A stretch of DNA of 10,058 nucleotides from Candidatus Nomurabacteria bacterium RIFCSPLOWO2_02_FULL_42_17 (GTDB lineage Bacteria > Patescibacteriota > Minisyncoccia > Phycocordibacterales > MFVN01). The position numbers and the translations under genes were made by a program. How positions within the stretch are numbered: position 1 is the first letter of the stretch; every line of letters starts with the position of its first letter. A model generated the notes under the pieces. It was not told the origin of the DNA, made no database searches, and was given only the letters and a program-made list of their open reading frames with translations. The DNA is taken from contig MFVN01000014.1 in NCBI GenBank assembly GCA_001786095.1, positions 1 to 10,058 on the forward strand, given 5' to 3'. This document shows, piece after piece, positions 1-7,120 of this stretch.

Positions 1-1248
1 CAGAAAGTTAATTTTGTTTTTGGTCGTCATCGTATGGAAGATTTTAAAAAAAATGACTTGATTGTTTTTAACGCCGGTGTGCCTTTTAATAGTCCTTGGG
101 TTAAATTAGCCATTAAATTGAAAAAGGAAATTGTAAATGATTTAAAACTTTTTCTAGAACATCCTGTTAATAAAAAAATAAAATACATAGGCATCACCGG
201 CACACGAGGTAAAACCACGACCGCCACATGGACCAATTATCTTCTTCCTAAATCAATACTAGGTGGTAATATACCCGGGCATAATCCGCTAGAAATTCTG
301 AAAAAAACCGGCAAATCTGCTCGCGCGGGCGGGCCTTTTGTTTTAGAACTTTCTTCTTTCCAGCTGGAATTTAGCGCGCCCAATCCCCCGCCTCACATCG
401 CCATAATTACCAACTTTTCCAACGACCACCTCAATCGTTATGGCACGCTATCTAATTATTTCAAAATAAAGGCGCGCATTTTAAAAAACCAAACCAATCG
501 GGATTTTCTAATTTTAAATGCTGATGACCCTTATACAAAAAAATTCTTATCTTTAAAACCGCGGGCTTGTATTTATTTCTTTTCTCTTCTTCCTCTGCCC
601 CGCAATCGGGCCGGTATTTTTGTATGTGAGAATAAAATCTTTTTCCAAGAACACGGTTACACACGGAAGATCGGGCAAACGCCCAATCTTCCGGAAATTT
701 CACTCGTGAATTTTCTACGCGCCGCCTTAGCGGCGCGCCTATATGGCTCCAGTTGGAAAAATATTTTCAAACGGGCGCGAAGCTTGCCGTCTATCCCCTT
801 TCGACAAGAGGAGGTTCTACGCAACCGGCATTGGACTGTGATCAACGATTCAGCCGCGACCAGTCCAGACGCGACGTTGGCGGCCCTTAAAAGCTTTGGT
901 AAACTGCCAAATTTAGTTTTAATCTGCGGTGGTACTGATAAAAAATTAGATTTTGGAGAATTGGCACGAGAAATCGCCCGCACAATACCACTTAGACGAT
1001 TATTTTTATTTAACGGCAGTGCGACAAAAAAACTTATAATTGAACTCCGAAAAAATGGCTATTTAAAAAATAAAAAAATGGCTATTTTTGATTCCCTACA
1101 AAAAATAATCAGGGCTGTGCGTAAACTTAAAAACGGTCTGGTGCTTTTTTCTCCCGCCAGCGCCAGTTTTGAAAAATTCAGAAATGAATTTGACCGCGGG
1201 GAAAAATTCAATAGAATAGTTAGAGTCGGTTTTAAAGATAAAAAATAA
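1..1248 (+). CDS. murD: MurD, UDP-N-acetylmuramoyl-L-alanine--D-glutamate ligase (5' end outside window)
   Basis: Cytoplasmic ATP-dependent Mur ligase that adds D-glutamate to UDP-MurNAc-L-Ala in peptidoglycan precursor synthesis. The frame is open to the left edge. Codons 1-33 read QKVNFVFGRHRMEDF, which with the following DLIVFNAGVP matches the family pattern of a G-x-H-x-x-EDF stretch before the DL-PGVP region of the N-terminal Rossmann domain. The ATG at 34 is therefore probably internal and the true start lies upstream. Visible motifs in order: ATP P-loop GTRGKTTT (from 199), ELSSFQLE (346-369), ITNFSNDHLNRYGT, KIKARI with the probable carbamylated Lys, LNADDP, FRQEEV and NDSAATSPDAT, ICGGTDKKLDF, and SPASASFEKFRNEFDRGEKF near the C-terminus. 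The usual HN-x-x-N motif before the mid-domain helix is degraded (SLVNFLRAALAA). It is followed by efp on the same strand after 5 nt. The assignment to MurD rather than MurC, MurE or MurF rests on ELSSFQL and SPASASFEKF. Confidence 0.93.
   Translation, partial: QKVNFVFGRHRMEDFKKNDLIVFNAGVPFNSPWVKLAIKLKKEIVNDLKLFLEHPVNKKIKYIGITGTRGKTTTATWTNYLLPKSILGGNIPGHNPLEILKKTGKSARAGGPFVLELSSFQLEFSAPNPPPHIAIITNFSNDHLNRYGTLSNYFKIKARILKNQTNRDFLILNADDPYTKKFLSLKPRACIYFFSLLPLPRNRAGIFVCENKIFFQEHGYTRKIGQTPNLPEISLVNFLRAALAARLYGSSWKNIFKRARSLPSIPFRQEEVLRNRHWTVINDSAATSPDATLAALKSFGKLPNLVLICGGTDKKLDFGELAREIARTIPLRRLFLFNGSATKKLIIELRKNGYLKNKKMAIFDSLQKIIRAVRKLKNGLVLFSPASASFEKFRNEFDRGEKFNRIVRVGFKDKK
664..736. repeat. Two adjacent palindromes inside murD
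   Basis: Positions 664-676 and 681-693 pair 12 of 13 bases around an AAAC loop (one C/A mismatch at 672/685). Then GCGCCGC (719-725) and GCGGCGC (730-736) pair perfectly around CTTA. Both lie in frame in murD, in a poorly conserved stretch just before the mid-domain helix (residues TRKIGQTPNLPE and RAALAARL). They may be chance structures in codon-constrained sequence or remains of palindromic insertions; no other copy of either was seen in the window. Confidence 0.4.
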
Positions 1249-1253
1249 GAAAA

Positions 1254-1832
1254 ATGCTTGAATATAATGAAATAAAAGAGGGCAAGGTGATTCTTTATGA
1301 AAACGAACCTTATGGGGTGCTTACTTCGCATGTATTTAGAAAACAGCAGAGAAAGCCGGTTAATCAAACTAAATTAAAAAATCTGCTGACCGGACGAATA
1401 GCTGAAGTGGCTTTTCATGTTTCTGAAAAAGTAGATGAGGCCGAGATCAACTCACGCGCGATAAAATATCTTTACAAGAATAAAGGTGAGTTCTGGTTTT
1501 GTGAAGAAAATAACCCGAGTAAACGTTTTGCGTTGAAAGAAGAGGTTGTAGGCGCGAGTGGAAAATTTTTAAAAGAAAATATGACAGCGGATTTACTTAC
1601 TTTTGTTTTGAACGAAAACACAGAACCTAAAATAGTTAGTGTCCGCTTGCCAATCAAGGTTGATTTTAAAGTAACCGAAGCGCCACCCGGCATTAAGGGC
1701 GACACGGCCTCGGGTGGCGGAAAACCTGTCACCCTCGAAACCGGCGCTATCATTACCGCCCCTCTTTTTATCAACGCTGGTGATACTGTTCGTGTCAACA
1801 CCCAAACCGGCGAATACACGGAGAGGGTATAA
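1254..1832 (+). CDS. efp: Translation elongation factor P
   Basis: EF-P binds between the P and E sites of the ribosome and relieves stalling at polyproline. The 192-residue length and three-domain pattern fit the family: the N-terminal KOW-like domain (KEGKVILYENEPYGVL, then KLKNLLTG), a middle OB domain (YLYKNKGEFWFCEE), and the signature C-terminal OB domain (GIKGDTASGGGKPVTLETGA, then NAGDTVRVNTQTGEY). The tip loop that carries the modified Lys34 in E. coli aligns without gaps and reads RKQQRKPV here, placing Gln32 at the tip with Arg33 beside it; no lysine sits exactly at the modification position. The start ATG is 5 nt after the murD stop with only a weak purine-rich stretch (AAGAAAA) before it. 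It is probably cotranscribed with murD. It ends 3 nt before the stop of the convergent rpsR, leaving no room for a terminator. Confidence 0.95.
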   Translation: MLEYNEIKEGKVILYENEPYGVLTSHVFRKQQRKPVNQTKLKNLLTGRIAEVAFHVSEKVDEAEINSRAIKYLYKNKGEFWFCEENNPSKRFALKEEVVGASGKFLKENMTADLLTFVLNENTEPKIVSVRLPIKVDFKVTEAPPGIKGDTASGGGKPVTLETGAIITAPLFINAGDTVRVNTQTGEYTERV

Positions 1833-1835
1833 AAG

Positions 1836-2039
1836 TTACTTGGCGACATAGGGCAGAAGACTCATAAAGCGGGCGCGTTTGATGGCCATCGCGAGTTTGC
1901 GCTGATTTTTAGAGGAAACGCCGGTCCGGCGACGCGGGATAATGCGTCCATTGGCGTCAATAAAACGCTTCAAAATATCCACATCTTTATAATCGATATG
2001 CTTGATATTATTTGAAGAAAAAAAATCTTGTTTGGCCAT
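1836..2039 (-). CDS. rpsR: 30S ribosomal protein S18
   Basis: Small-subunit protein that pairs with S6 on the platform of the 30S subunit. At 67 residues it is slightly shorter than the E. coli protein. The recognisable core is [35 protein letters not shown] split by the conserved G-[KR]-I-x-P-[RK]-R-x-T-G motif, followed by [14 protein letters not shown]. It is the last gene of the long - strand run, 10 nt downstream of ssb, as in the widespread rpsF-ssb-rpsR arrangement. The start is the only sensible ATG; no Shine-Dalgarno is visible (the upstream bases are AT-rich). It converges on efp with a 3-nt gap, so transcripts from the two sides may overlap. Confidence 0.96.
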   Translation of the reverse strand: MAKQDFFSSNNIKHIDYKDVDILKRFIDANGRIIPRRRTGVSSKNQRKLAMAIKRARFMSLLPYVAK

Positions 2040-2049
2040 AATTAAAAAT

Positions 2050-2502
2050 TTAAAATGGGATGTCTTCAGGATTACTTTCTTCCGACGGATACTCTATAGT
2101 TTCAAGCTCTTCAGCGGGTTTAGCCGGTTTGCTACTTTTATCCGATGAAAAACTTCCACCTCCTCCCCCGCCCTGTCGCGGACCAAGCTGTAAACGCTCG
2201 GCTACAATCTCGGTACGGTAACGCTTCCCACTGCCGTCTTTGGCTTCCCAATTACGTGTCTGAATACGGCCTTCAATCATAACCGAACCACCCTTGCGTA
2301 GAAACTGGGAGGCAATCTCGGCCTGTCGGCCGAAAGTTACGATATTGTGAAATTCCGTGCCTTCTTGGCGCACGCCTTCTTTATTTTTCCAAACCCGATT
2401 AGTGGCTACGGAAAAACTCGTAACCTTGATACCGGAAGGTAAAGATTTTAATTCGGGATCGCGTGTCAGATTTCCTATAATGAAAGCTTTGTTTAAATTC
2501 AT
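2050..2502 (-). CDS. ssb: Single-stranded DNA-binding protein
   Basis: SSB coats single-stranded DNA in replication, repair and recombination. The 150-residue protein has the standard OB-fold (about residues 1-108): [18 protein letters not shown], then FSVATNRVW, then [22 protein letters not shown], with aromatic DNA-contact positions such as Trp38 and Trp84 (in TRNWEAKDG). A short Gly-rich and Ser/Lys/Pro-rich linker follows, ending in the acidic tip PEDIPF, the site by which SSB recruits partner proteins in other bacteria. It sits between rpsF (11 nt gap) and rpsR (10 nt gap) in the classic S6-SSB-S18 order. No Shine-Dalgarno precedes the ATG; translation may depend on coupling or on an unstructured AT-rich start region. 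Confidence 0.96.
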   Translation of the reverse strand: MNLNKAFIIGNLTRDPELKSLPSGIKVTSFSVATNRVWKNKEGVRQEGTEFHNIVTFGRQAEIASQFLRKGGSVMIEGRIQTRNWEAKDGSGKRYRTEIVAERLQLGPRQGGGGGGSFSSDKSSKPAKPAEELETIEYPSEESNPEDIPF

Positions 2503-2513
2503 ATTATTAAAAA

Positions 2514-2996
2514 TTAATCTGTTACTAATTCTTCAATTTTTTTATCCACCGCTTCTTCGTCAATCGGTATAGCAGGTTCGGCTGGTCTAACTTTATCCGG
2601 AGCCGAACGGCGGCGCGAAGCATGTAAACGGCGCGGGGCCAGCGTGCTTTCACGCACGGTACACACAATTATAAAGCGCATCAAATTAACAGAATGTTTC
2701 AACTCTTCTTTTAAATTAAGTAAATGCCCTGATTCAATTTCAAATTTAACCCAACCCAAAAAAGCCGTATTAAAGACCTGACGTTTATGTTCAATAATTT
2801 TGTCTATGGAATAAGCCAGTGGTAAGAGTTTAGGAAAATCTTCGGAAATAAAAACGGCGCCGGACTTAGAGAGCATGTTTTTAAGATCGCCAAAAACGGT
2901 TGGTAAATTTTCCTCGCCTATGGTCGGCATAAGAAAAAAAGCCAGTTCATAAACATGGGAATCGTTCTGTTGAGACTGCTGATTTGTTTCCATCAT
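2514..2996 (-). CDS. rpsF: 30S ribosomal protein S6
   Basis: S6 binds S18 and the central domain of 16S rRNA. The S6 fold is visible from VYELAFFLMPTIGEENL through LPLAYSIDKIIEHKRQVFNTAFLGWVKFEIESGHLLNLKEELKH (in parts) to VNLMRFIIVCTV. About 45 residues follow with a basic patch (APRRLHASRRRSAP) and then an acidic end, longer than a minimal S6. The frame stays open far upstream into rplB, but the homologous part starts near residue 15, so I chose the tandem ATGATG at 2991-2996 (the second ATG, giving 159 residues, is equally possible). No Shine-Dalgarno is visible. It lies 31 nt after rplB, where an S10 operon would normally continue with rpsS. Confidence 0.93.
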   Translation of the reverse strand: MMETNQQSQQNDSHVYELAFFLMPTIGEENLPTVFGDLKNMLSKSGAVFISEDFPKLLPLAYSIDKIIEHKRQVFNTAFLGWVKFEIESGHLLNLKEELKHSVNLMRFIIVCTVRESTLAPRRLHASRRRSAPDKVRPAEPAIPIDEEAVDKKIEELVTD

Positions 2997-3027
2997 ATAC
3001 TTAGACAAATAATACAGAAAAAAGAAA

Positions 3028-3855
3028 TTATGTAAAGCGACGGGAAAGAATGAAAGTATTGGAATACTTTTTAGGCCGACGAGTTTTACGACCGCCGGTA
3101 ACTTTACCCCACATAGTTTTAGGCCGACGCGTACCGCGACCCTGCCGACCTTCACCACCACCATAAGGATGATCCACTGGATTCATAGCCGAACCGCGCA
3201 CGGTAGGACGAATACCCATATGGCGTGAACGTCCAGCTTTACCTATATTAATTAAATGATGCTCTTCATTGCCTACTTGGCCGATAGAAGCATAGCAAGT
3301 AGCGGAAACTTTGCGTATTTCTCCTGAAGATAATTTAAGGTGAGTATAACCGCCTTCATTGGCAACAACTTGAACAAAAGTTCCAGCTGAACGTCCGAGT
3401 TTAGCGCCACCACCGGGTTTAAGTTCAACATTATATACAGAAGTACCCACCGGAACAGAATTAAGCGGTAAACGATTACCAGGTTTAAGCGGAGCTGTTT
3501 CGCCTACAATGAAAGTGTCACCGGCGCGCGAATTTTTAGGTAAAAGGACATAGCGTCGCTCTCCGTCAGCATAAAGCGCGAGGCTAATAAGGGCGGTGCG
3601 ATTAGGATCATATTCCACGCTTTCAATACGCGCGGGAATATTTTTTTTGTTATAACGAAAATCCACTTCACGCCATAAACGCTTGGCTCCACCGCCTTTG
3701 TGACGCACGGTAATACGGCCATAATTATTACGGCCAACGGCTCGCTGAAAACCGCTGGTTAAAGATTTGTGTGGTTTACGCGCGGTTAAAACTTCTCGCC
3801 AATTTATGCCAGTCATTCCACGCCGCCCGGGAGTTGTAGGTTTGTATATTTTCAT
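3028..3855 (-). CDS. rplB: 50S ribosomal protein L2
   Basis: L2 is a primary 23S rRNA-binding protein needed for subunit joining and the peptidyl transferase centre. The 275-residue length matches the family. N-terminal part: KIYKPTTPGRRGM, then GRNNYGRITVRHKGGGAKRLWREVDF. Middle SH3-like domain: VEYDPNRTALISLALYADGERRYVL. C-terminal part: VRGSAMNPVDHPYGGGEG, RRPKTMWGKVTGGRKTR and KKYSNTFILSRR. The conserved His in NPVDHPYGGGEG falls at residue 229, the same number as the functionally important His of E. coli L2. It lies 3 nt after rplW, in normal S10 operon order. The unusual point is downstream: rpsF follows instead of rpsS. Confidence 0.97.
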   Translation of the reverse strand: MKIYKPTTPGRRGMTGINWREVLTARKPHKSLTSGFQRAVGRNNYGRITVRHKGGGAKRLWREVDFRYNKKNIPARIESVEYDPNRTALISLALYADGERRYVLLPKNSRAGDTFIVGETAPLKPGNRLPLNSVPVGTSVYNVELKPGGGAKLGRSAGTFVQVVANEGGYTHLKLSSGEIRKVSATCYASIGQVGNEEHHLINIGKAGRSRHMGIRPTVRGSAMNPVDHPYGGGEGRQGRGTRRPKTMWGKVTGGRKTRRPKKYSNTFILSRRFT

Positions 3856-3858
3856 AGA

Positions 3859-4167
3859 TTATTTCTTAATTGGAACAGAGTGGGTTATTTTATCACCCTG
3901 TTTTAAATAAACAAGGGCTTTTACGGCGCCACCACGAGTACCACGACGACCCATAATGGTCACAGATTTTTTGGGAAGATTAACGATATGAATCTTGATT
4001 GGAGTTACTTTGAAATCCTGCCGTACACGGGCGGCAATTTCTTTTTTATTAGCCAAACCAGAAAGTGTAAAAGTGTAAACGCCGTGCGCTTCTTCAGTCG
4101 TGGCTTTTTCAGTAACGCGCTGAATTAATGAAAATTTTTCTTTTGTTTTTTTCCGTTTGTCAACCAT
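3859..4167 (-). CDS. rplW: 50S ribosomal protein L23
   Basis: L23 lies at the exit of the peptide tunnel and is the docking site for trigger factor and signal recognition particle. It has 102 residues, the usual length. Recognisable features: RVTEKATTEEAHGVYTFTLS (the conserved T/S-EK start and a Y-x-F strand), then ANKKEIAARVRQDFKVTPIKIHIVN, the core of the family, then KSVTIMGRRGTRGGAVKALVYL in the basic loop region. The N-terminus adds a lysine-rich leader (VDKRKKTKEKF). It starts 4 nt after the rplD stop and ends 3 nt before the rplB start, consistent with translational coupling in the S10 order rplD-rplW-rplB. Confidence 0.95.
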   Translation of the reverse strand: MVDKRKKTKEKFSLIQRVTEKATTEEAHGVYTFTLSGLANKKEIAARVRQDFKVTPIKIHIVNLPKKSVTIMGRRGTRGGAVKALVYLKQGDKITHSVPIKK

Positions 4168-4171
4168 ATTA

Positions 4172-4876
4172 TTATTTTCCCGACGTTTTAGTCGGGACTC
4201 CGACCTTATTTGAGCGTCGGAGCTTGCTATTTAAAAGTGTCAGAATCTTTTCGGGATTTACAAAAATAAGATACTTGCGATTGAGCACATCTAAAACGTT
4301 AAGGTTGGCAACCAACATAGACTCGGCTACCAATAAATTACGCGTCGCGCGCAAAATCTCGGTATTTTTTTCCGGTAAAACAATGAATGTCTGCGGTTTT
4401 TTTGACGAAACCAAGCGTGGCCAATTTAAGGCCCGGGCTAAATTTACCAGAACCGTTTGCATCAATTTAGTTTTACCGCCAGACACGGAAAGTTCTTTAA
4501 GCCATAAAATTTCACCAGCGCGAAACTTTCCCGAGAGCGCCGTCAAAAGCGCCTTGGCGGCCATTTTGCGATTAATTTTTTTCTTCCAGATGCGCTCCAC
4601 GCGCGGACCATGAGTCACACCTCCGCCGATCCAGATAGGACTCCGGCTTGAACCGTGACGCGCGCGGCCAGTACCTTTTTGTTTCCATGGCTTGCGTCCG
4701 CCACCGCGCACTTCGCCGCGAAATTTGGTATGGGCAGTGCCAGCGCGACGATTGGCAGACATAGAAACCGCAACCTGATGAATTAAATCGGTATTATTAG
4801 GTAAGCCAAAAATCTCCTTCGGCAACTCAATCTTGCCTGTTTCTTTTCCTTCTTGATTGTAAATTAATGCTTGCAT
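4172..4876 (-). CDS. rplD: 50S ribosomal protein L4 with extra C-terminal tail
   Basis: L4 binds 23S rRNA and sends an extended loop into the wall of the exit tunnel; in E. coli it also autoregulates the S10 operon. The family core is clear: [19 protein letters not shown], then [19 protein letters not shown] (the tunnel loop, residues about 58-78), then [30 protein letters not shown], and the C-terminal [17 protein letters not shown]. At 234 residues it is longer than the usual 205-210. The excess is mostly at the end, after [11 protein letters not shown]: a basic tail [15 protein letters not shown] encoded by two palindromes (see the repeat at 4179-4222). It starts 5 nt after rplC and ends 4 nt before rplW. 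Confidence 0.95.
   Translation of the reverse strand: MQALIYNQEGKETGKIELPKEIFGLPNNTDLIHQVAVSMSANRRAGTAHTKFRGEVRGGGRKPWKQKGTGRARHGSSRSPIWIGGGVTHGPRVERIWKKKINRKMAAKALLTALSGKFRAGEILWLKELSVSGGKTKLMQTVLVNLARALNWPRLVSSKKPQTFIVLPEKNTEILRATRNLLVAESMLVANLNVLDVLNRKYLIFVNPEKILTLLNSKLRRSNKVGVPTKTSGK
4179..4222. repeat. Tandem palindromes forming the 3' end of rplD
   Basis: CCCGAC (4179-4184) pairs with GTCGGG (4191-4196) around GTTTTA. CTCCGAC (4198-4204) pairs with GTCGGAG (4216-4222) around an 11-nt loop. The inner arms GTCGG (4191-4195) and CCGAC (4200-4204) could also pair with each other, giving a mutually exclusive third hairpin. All of this is translated as the last residues of L4. The arms resemble each other, suggesting a small palindromic repeat family rather than ordinary codon choice. 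The rplD stop follows four bases after the left arm, and rplW starts right after, so the structure might also affect coupling or mRNA processing between rplD and rplW. Confidence 0.65.
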
Positions 4877-4881
4877 ATATA

Positions 4882-5301
4882 TTATGCCCTGATTTCTAGT
4901 TTTGTTCCCCGCCGACCGGGCACGGCGCCACCGATTAAAATTTCTTTATTTTCCGCGGCCACGGCTAAAATTTCTAAATTAAGAACAGTGACTCGTTCAC
5001 CTCCCATACGACCAGCCATACGCATACCTTTAGGCACGCGCGTGCGCAAACCGCCTCCAATAGAACCCGGTTCGCGCTCGGAATGTTTTTGCCCGTGCGT
5101 GCGCGGACCGCCCTTAAAACCATGGCGCTTGACCACGCCCTGAAAACCCTTGCCTTTGGAAATACCGGAAACTTTTACTAAATCACCGGGCGCAAAAACA
5201 GAAACATCCTCTGATGTTTTGACTAAAGTCGCCGGACGCGCCTTCCCTGTACTATCAAAGTACTGGGTCATCTTTTCTTTTGTTCCCGATATAAATTTCA
5301 T
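4882..5301 (-). CDS. rplC: 50S ribosomal protein L3, internally shortened
   Basis: L3 is an early-assembly 23S rRNA-binding protein whose loop reaches the peptidyl transferase centre. The start [27 protein letters not shown] matches the normal N-terminus (G-x-K-x-x-MTQ-[IY]-F). The second half is normal too: [59 protein letters not shown] and [13 protein letters not shown]. Between them only about 25 residues stand where E. coli L3 has about 90, so the protein is 139 rather than about 209 residues, lacking most of the central beta-barrel. I chose the ATG at 5301; a GTG two codons upstream (5307) is the alternative. A purine stretch AAAGAG lies just upstream. The frame is intact, so this looks like a genuine short form and not a pseudogene. 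Confidence 0.93.
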   Translation of the reverse strand: MKFISGTKEKMTQYFDSTGKARPATLVKTSEDVSVFAPGDLVKVSGISKGKGFQGVVKRHGFKGGPRTHGQKHSEREPGSIGGGLRTRVPKGMRMAGRMGGERVTVLNLEILAVAAENKEILIGGAVPGRRGTKLEIRA

Positions 5302-5317
5302 AAACACTCTTTAATTT

Positions 5318-5761
5318 CTAAAGCATTTTAACTTCAATGTCCACACCTGAAGGCAGACTTAAATTAGTAAGCGCCTCAATAGCTTTAGGCGTTGGATTTA
5401 AAATATCTATCAAGCGTCGATGTACGCGAATTTCAAATTGTTCCCGCGCATTTTTATAAACAAAGGGCGAACGATTGACTGTGTATTTTTTTATTTCAGT
5501 CGGCAGAGGCACGGGACCGGTAATATCCACATCATGCCGCGCAGCCGTATCGACAATTTTTCTTACTGAAGCATCTAATATCTTATTTTCATAAGCCCGC
5601 ACTCTTATGCGCAGTTTAATCGGCGTTTCAACTTTTTTTGTTAAAGGAGCGGCCTTAGTTTTTAAAGCCGGACTCTTAGACTTTTTTACAGTTCGACTTT
5701 TCCCTGAATGAACAGTGTGGGACTTAGACAGACTTTTTTTGGTAGAAGAAGCGGGGGTCAT
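5318..5761 (-). CDS. rpsJ: 30S ribosomal protein S10 with basic N-terminal extension
   Basis: S10 is a head protein of the 30S subunit and, with NusB, part of transcription antitermination complexes in other bacteria. Residues from about 47 to 147 are the full family: [55 protein letters not shown] (in parts), [20 protein letters not shown], and [11 protein letters not shown]. Before this is a 45-residue tail rich in Lys, Ser, Thr and Ala with no Met and no in-frame GTG or TTG next to the core, so the tail has to be translated if initiation uses ordinary start codons. The ATG lies 3 nt after the tuf stop and no Shine-Dalgarno is seen. The stop is TAG. Order tuf-rpsJ-rplC is the ancestral str/S10 junction. 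Confidence 0.95.
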   Translation of the reverse strand: MTPASSTKKSLSKSHTVHSGKSRTVKKSKSPALKTKAAPLTKKVETPIKLRIRVRAYENKILDASVRKIVDTAARHDVDITGPVPLPTEIKKYTVNRSPFVYKNAREQFEIRVHRRLIDILNPTPKAIEALTNLSLPSGVDIEVKML

Positions 5762-5764
5762 GAA

Positions 5765-6967
5765 TTATTTTGAGATGCTTGTGATTACACCAGCGCCCAC
5801 GGTTTTGCCGCCTTCACGAATAGCAAAACGTTGTTTTTCTTCAACCGCCACAGGGGCAACCAATTTTACGGAGAGATTAACCGTATCTCCGGGCATAACC
5901 ATTTCGGTGCCTTGCGGAAGCGTAACTTCTCCAGTTACATCAGTCGTGCGCAGATAAAACTGCGGTTTGTAGCCATTTAAGAAAGGCGTATGCCGACCAC
6001 CTTCTTCTTTCTTTAAAACATAAACCTCGGCTGAAAATTCAGTATGGGGAGTAACCGTGCCGGGTTTAGCTAGAACTTGTCCGCGCTCGATATCCTCTTT
6101 CTTTGTACCGCGCAAAAGCACACCCGCGTTGTCGCCGGCCATACCTTCGTTTAAAGATTTATTAAACATTTCAATACCAGTGACAGTGGTTTTGGCCGTC
6201 GGCCGTAAACCGACGATTTCAACTTCCTCACCAACCTTCACGACTCCGCGTTCAATGCGACCGGTTACAACCGTACCGCGACCTTCAATGGAAAATATGT
6301 CTTCCACCGGCATCAGGAATGGTTTGGAAATATCGCGCTCTGGTAGGGGTATGAAAGAATCTAAGGCATCTATAAGATCAACAATTTTCTTAGCCCACTC
6401 ATCATCAACGGATTTGGCATCCAAAGCCTTTAGACCTGAACCGCGTATAACCGGCGTGGCTTTACCATCAAAACCATATTTTGTAAGTAGTTCGCGCACT
6501 TCCTCTTCCACCAGATCAATAAGTTCGGGATCGTCAACCATATCACACTTGTTTAGAAAGACGACAATTTTAGGCACACCAACCTGGCGCGCCAACAGTA
6601 TGTGCTCGCGTGTTTGGGGCATAACGCCATCGGTCGCGGCTACCACAATGACCGCGCCATCCATCTGGGCGGCGCCAGTAATCATATTTTTAATATAGTC
6701 GGCGTGACCGGGCGCGTCCACGTGCGCGTAATGGCGGTTAGGCGACCAGTATTCTGAATGATGAAGAGCAATAGTAATACCGCGCGCTTTTTCCTCGGGC
6801 GCGTTGTCAATCTGGTCAACGGCCTCGACGCGCGAACCGTAACCCTTATCCTTATTAAGATCAAGAATCTTTAGAATGGCCGCGGTGAGCGTGGTCTTAC
6901 CATGGTCTACGTGCCCAATGGTACCTACGTTCATGTGCGGCTTGTCACGTTTAAATGCTTCTGCCAT
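5765..6967 (-). CDS. tuf: Elongation factor Tu
   Basis: EF-Tu is the GTPase that delivers aminoacyl-tRNA to the ribosomal A site. The 400-residue length is typical. GTP-binding motifs: GHVDHGKT (residues 18-25), ARGIT with the switch I Thr65, DAPGH (84-88) with the catalytic His88, NKCD (139-142), and GSGLK (176-180) where most proteins have GSALK. Usual DCPGH is DAPGH here, and switch I reads [12 protein letters not shown] rather than TINTSHVEYDT. Domains 2 and 3 are complete ([62 protein letters not shown]). It is the first gene of the - strand operon, with a strong promoter about 55-85 nt upstream, and is followed by rpsJ after 3 nt. Confidence 0.98.
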   Translation of the reverse strand: MAEAFKRDKPHMNVGTIGHVDHGKTTLTAAILKILDLNKDKGYGSRVEAVDQIDNAPEEKARGITIALHHSEYWSPNRHYAHVDAPGHADYIKNMITGAAQMDGAVIVVAATDGVMPQTREHILLARQVGVPKIVVFLNKCDMVDDPELIDLVEEEVRELLTKYGFDGKATPVIRGSGLKALDAKSVDDEWAKKIVDLIDALDSFIPLPERDISKPFLMPVEDIFSIEGRGTVVTGRIERGVVKVGEEVEIVGLRPTAKTTVTGIEMFNKSLNEGMAGDNAGVLLRGTKKEDIERGQVLAKPGTVTPHTEFSAEVYVLKKEEGGRHTPFLNGYKPQFYLRTTDVTGEVTLPQGTEMVMPGDTVNLSVKLVAPVAVEEKQRFAIREGGKTVGAGVITSISK

Positions 6968-7023
6968 ATTAGTTTAAAATTAAATTTATAATATAAAAAC
7001 GCTCGAAAGGCGTATTAAGAGCA

Positions 7024-7051
7024 ATTGTAGCAAATACAAAAATGCTGTCAA
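7024..7051 (-). promoter_or_regulatory. Sigma-70 type promoter for the tuf operon
   Basis: On the - strand TTGACA (7051-7046) is followed after 16 nt by TACAAT (7029-7024), preceded by TGC as an extended -10. Transcription would start near 7017, leaving a leader of about 50 AT-rich nt before the tuf ATG at 6967. It is the only good promoter seen for the nine-gene run down to rpsR. Confidence 0.8.
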
Positions 7052-7074
7052 TATGGGCGTAATTGACGGGACTG

Positions 7075-7103
7075 TTGACTTTAGCCAAGTAATGAAATAA
7101 TAT
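7075..7103 (+). promoter_or_regulatory. Probable promoter for infC-rpmI-rplT
   Basis: TTGACT (7075-7080), a 17-nt spacer, then TAATAT (7098-7103); an overlapping TATAAC at 7101-7106 is an alternative -10 with a longer spacer. The start of transcription would be near 7110, only about 10 nt before the infC start. The -35 boxes of this promoter and the tuf promoter lie back to back, about 23 bp apart, so the two operons diverge from one compact control region. Confidence 0.6.
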
Positions 7104-7120
7104 AACTTCATCCGCTAATC

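Noticed and set aside
2997..3164. Upstream extension of the rpsF frame into rplB (216-residue reading)
   Set aside because: The extra N-terminal part is a shadow of the conserved end of rplB in another frame; S6 homology starts after the tandem ATG at 2991-2996.
6057..6698. 213-residue + strand ORF opposite tuf
   Set aside because: Antisense shadow of the conserved EF-Tu coding sequence; Ser/Thr/Pro-rich with no recognisable domain.
6994..7013. Terminator- or attenuator-like hairpin in the tuf leader (ACGC/GCGT followed by five T on the - strand)
   Set aside because: The stem has only 4 base pairs with a 7-nt loop, too weak to be a terminator.
7075..7120. L20 or IF-3 autoregulatory leader before infC
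   Set aside because: The space between the probable transcript start and the infC start is about 10 nt, too short for any such structure.
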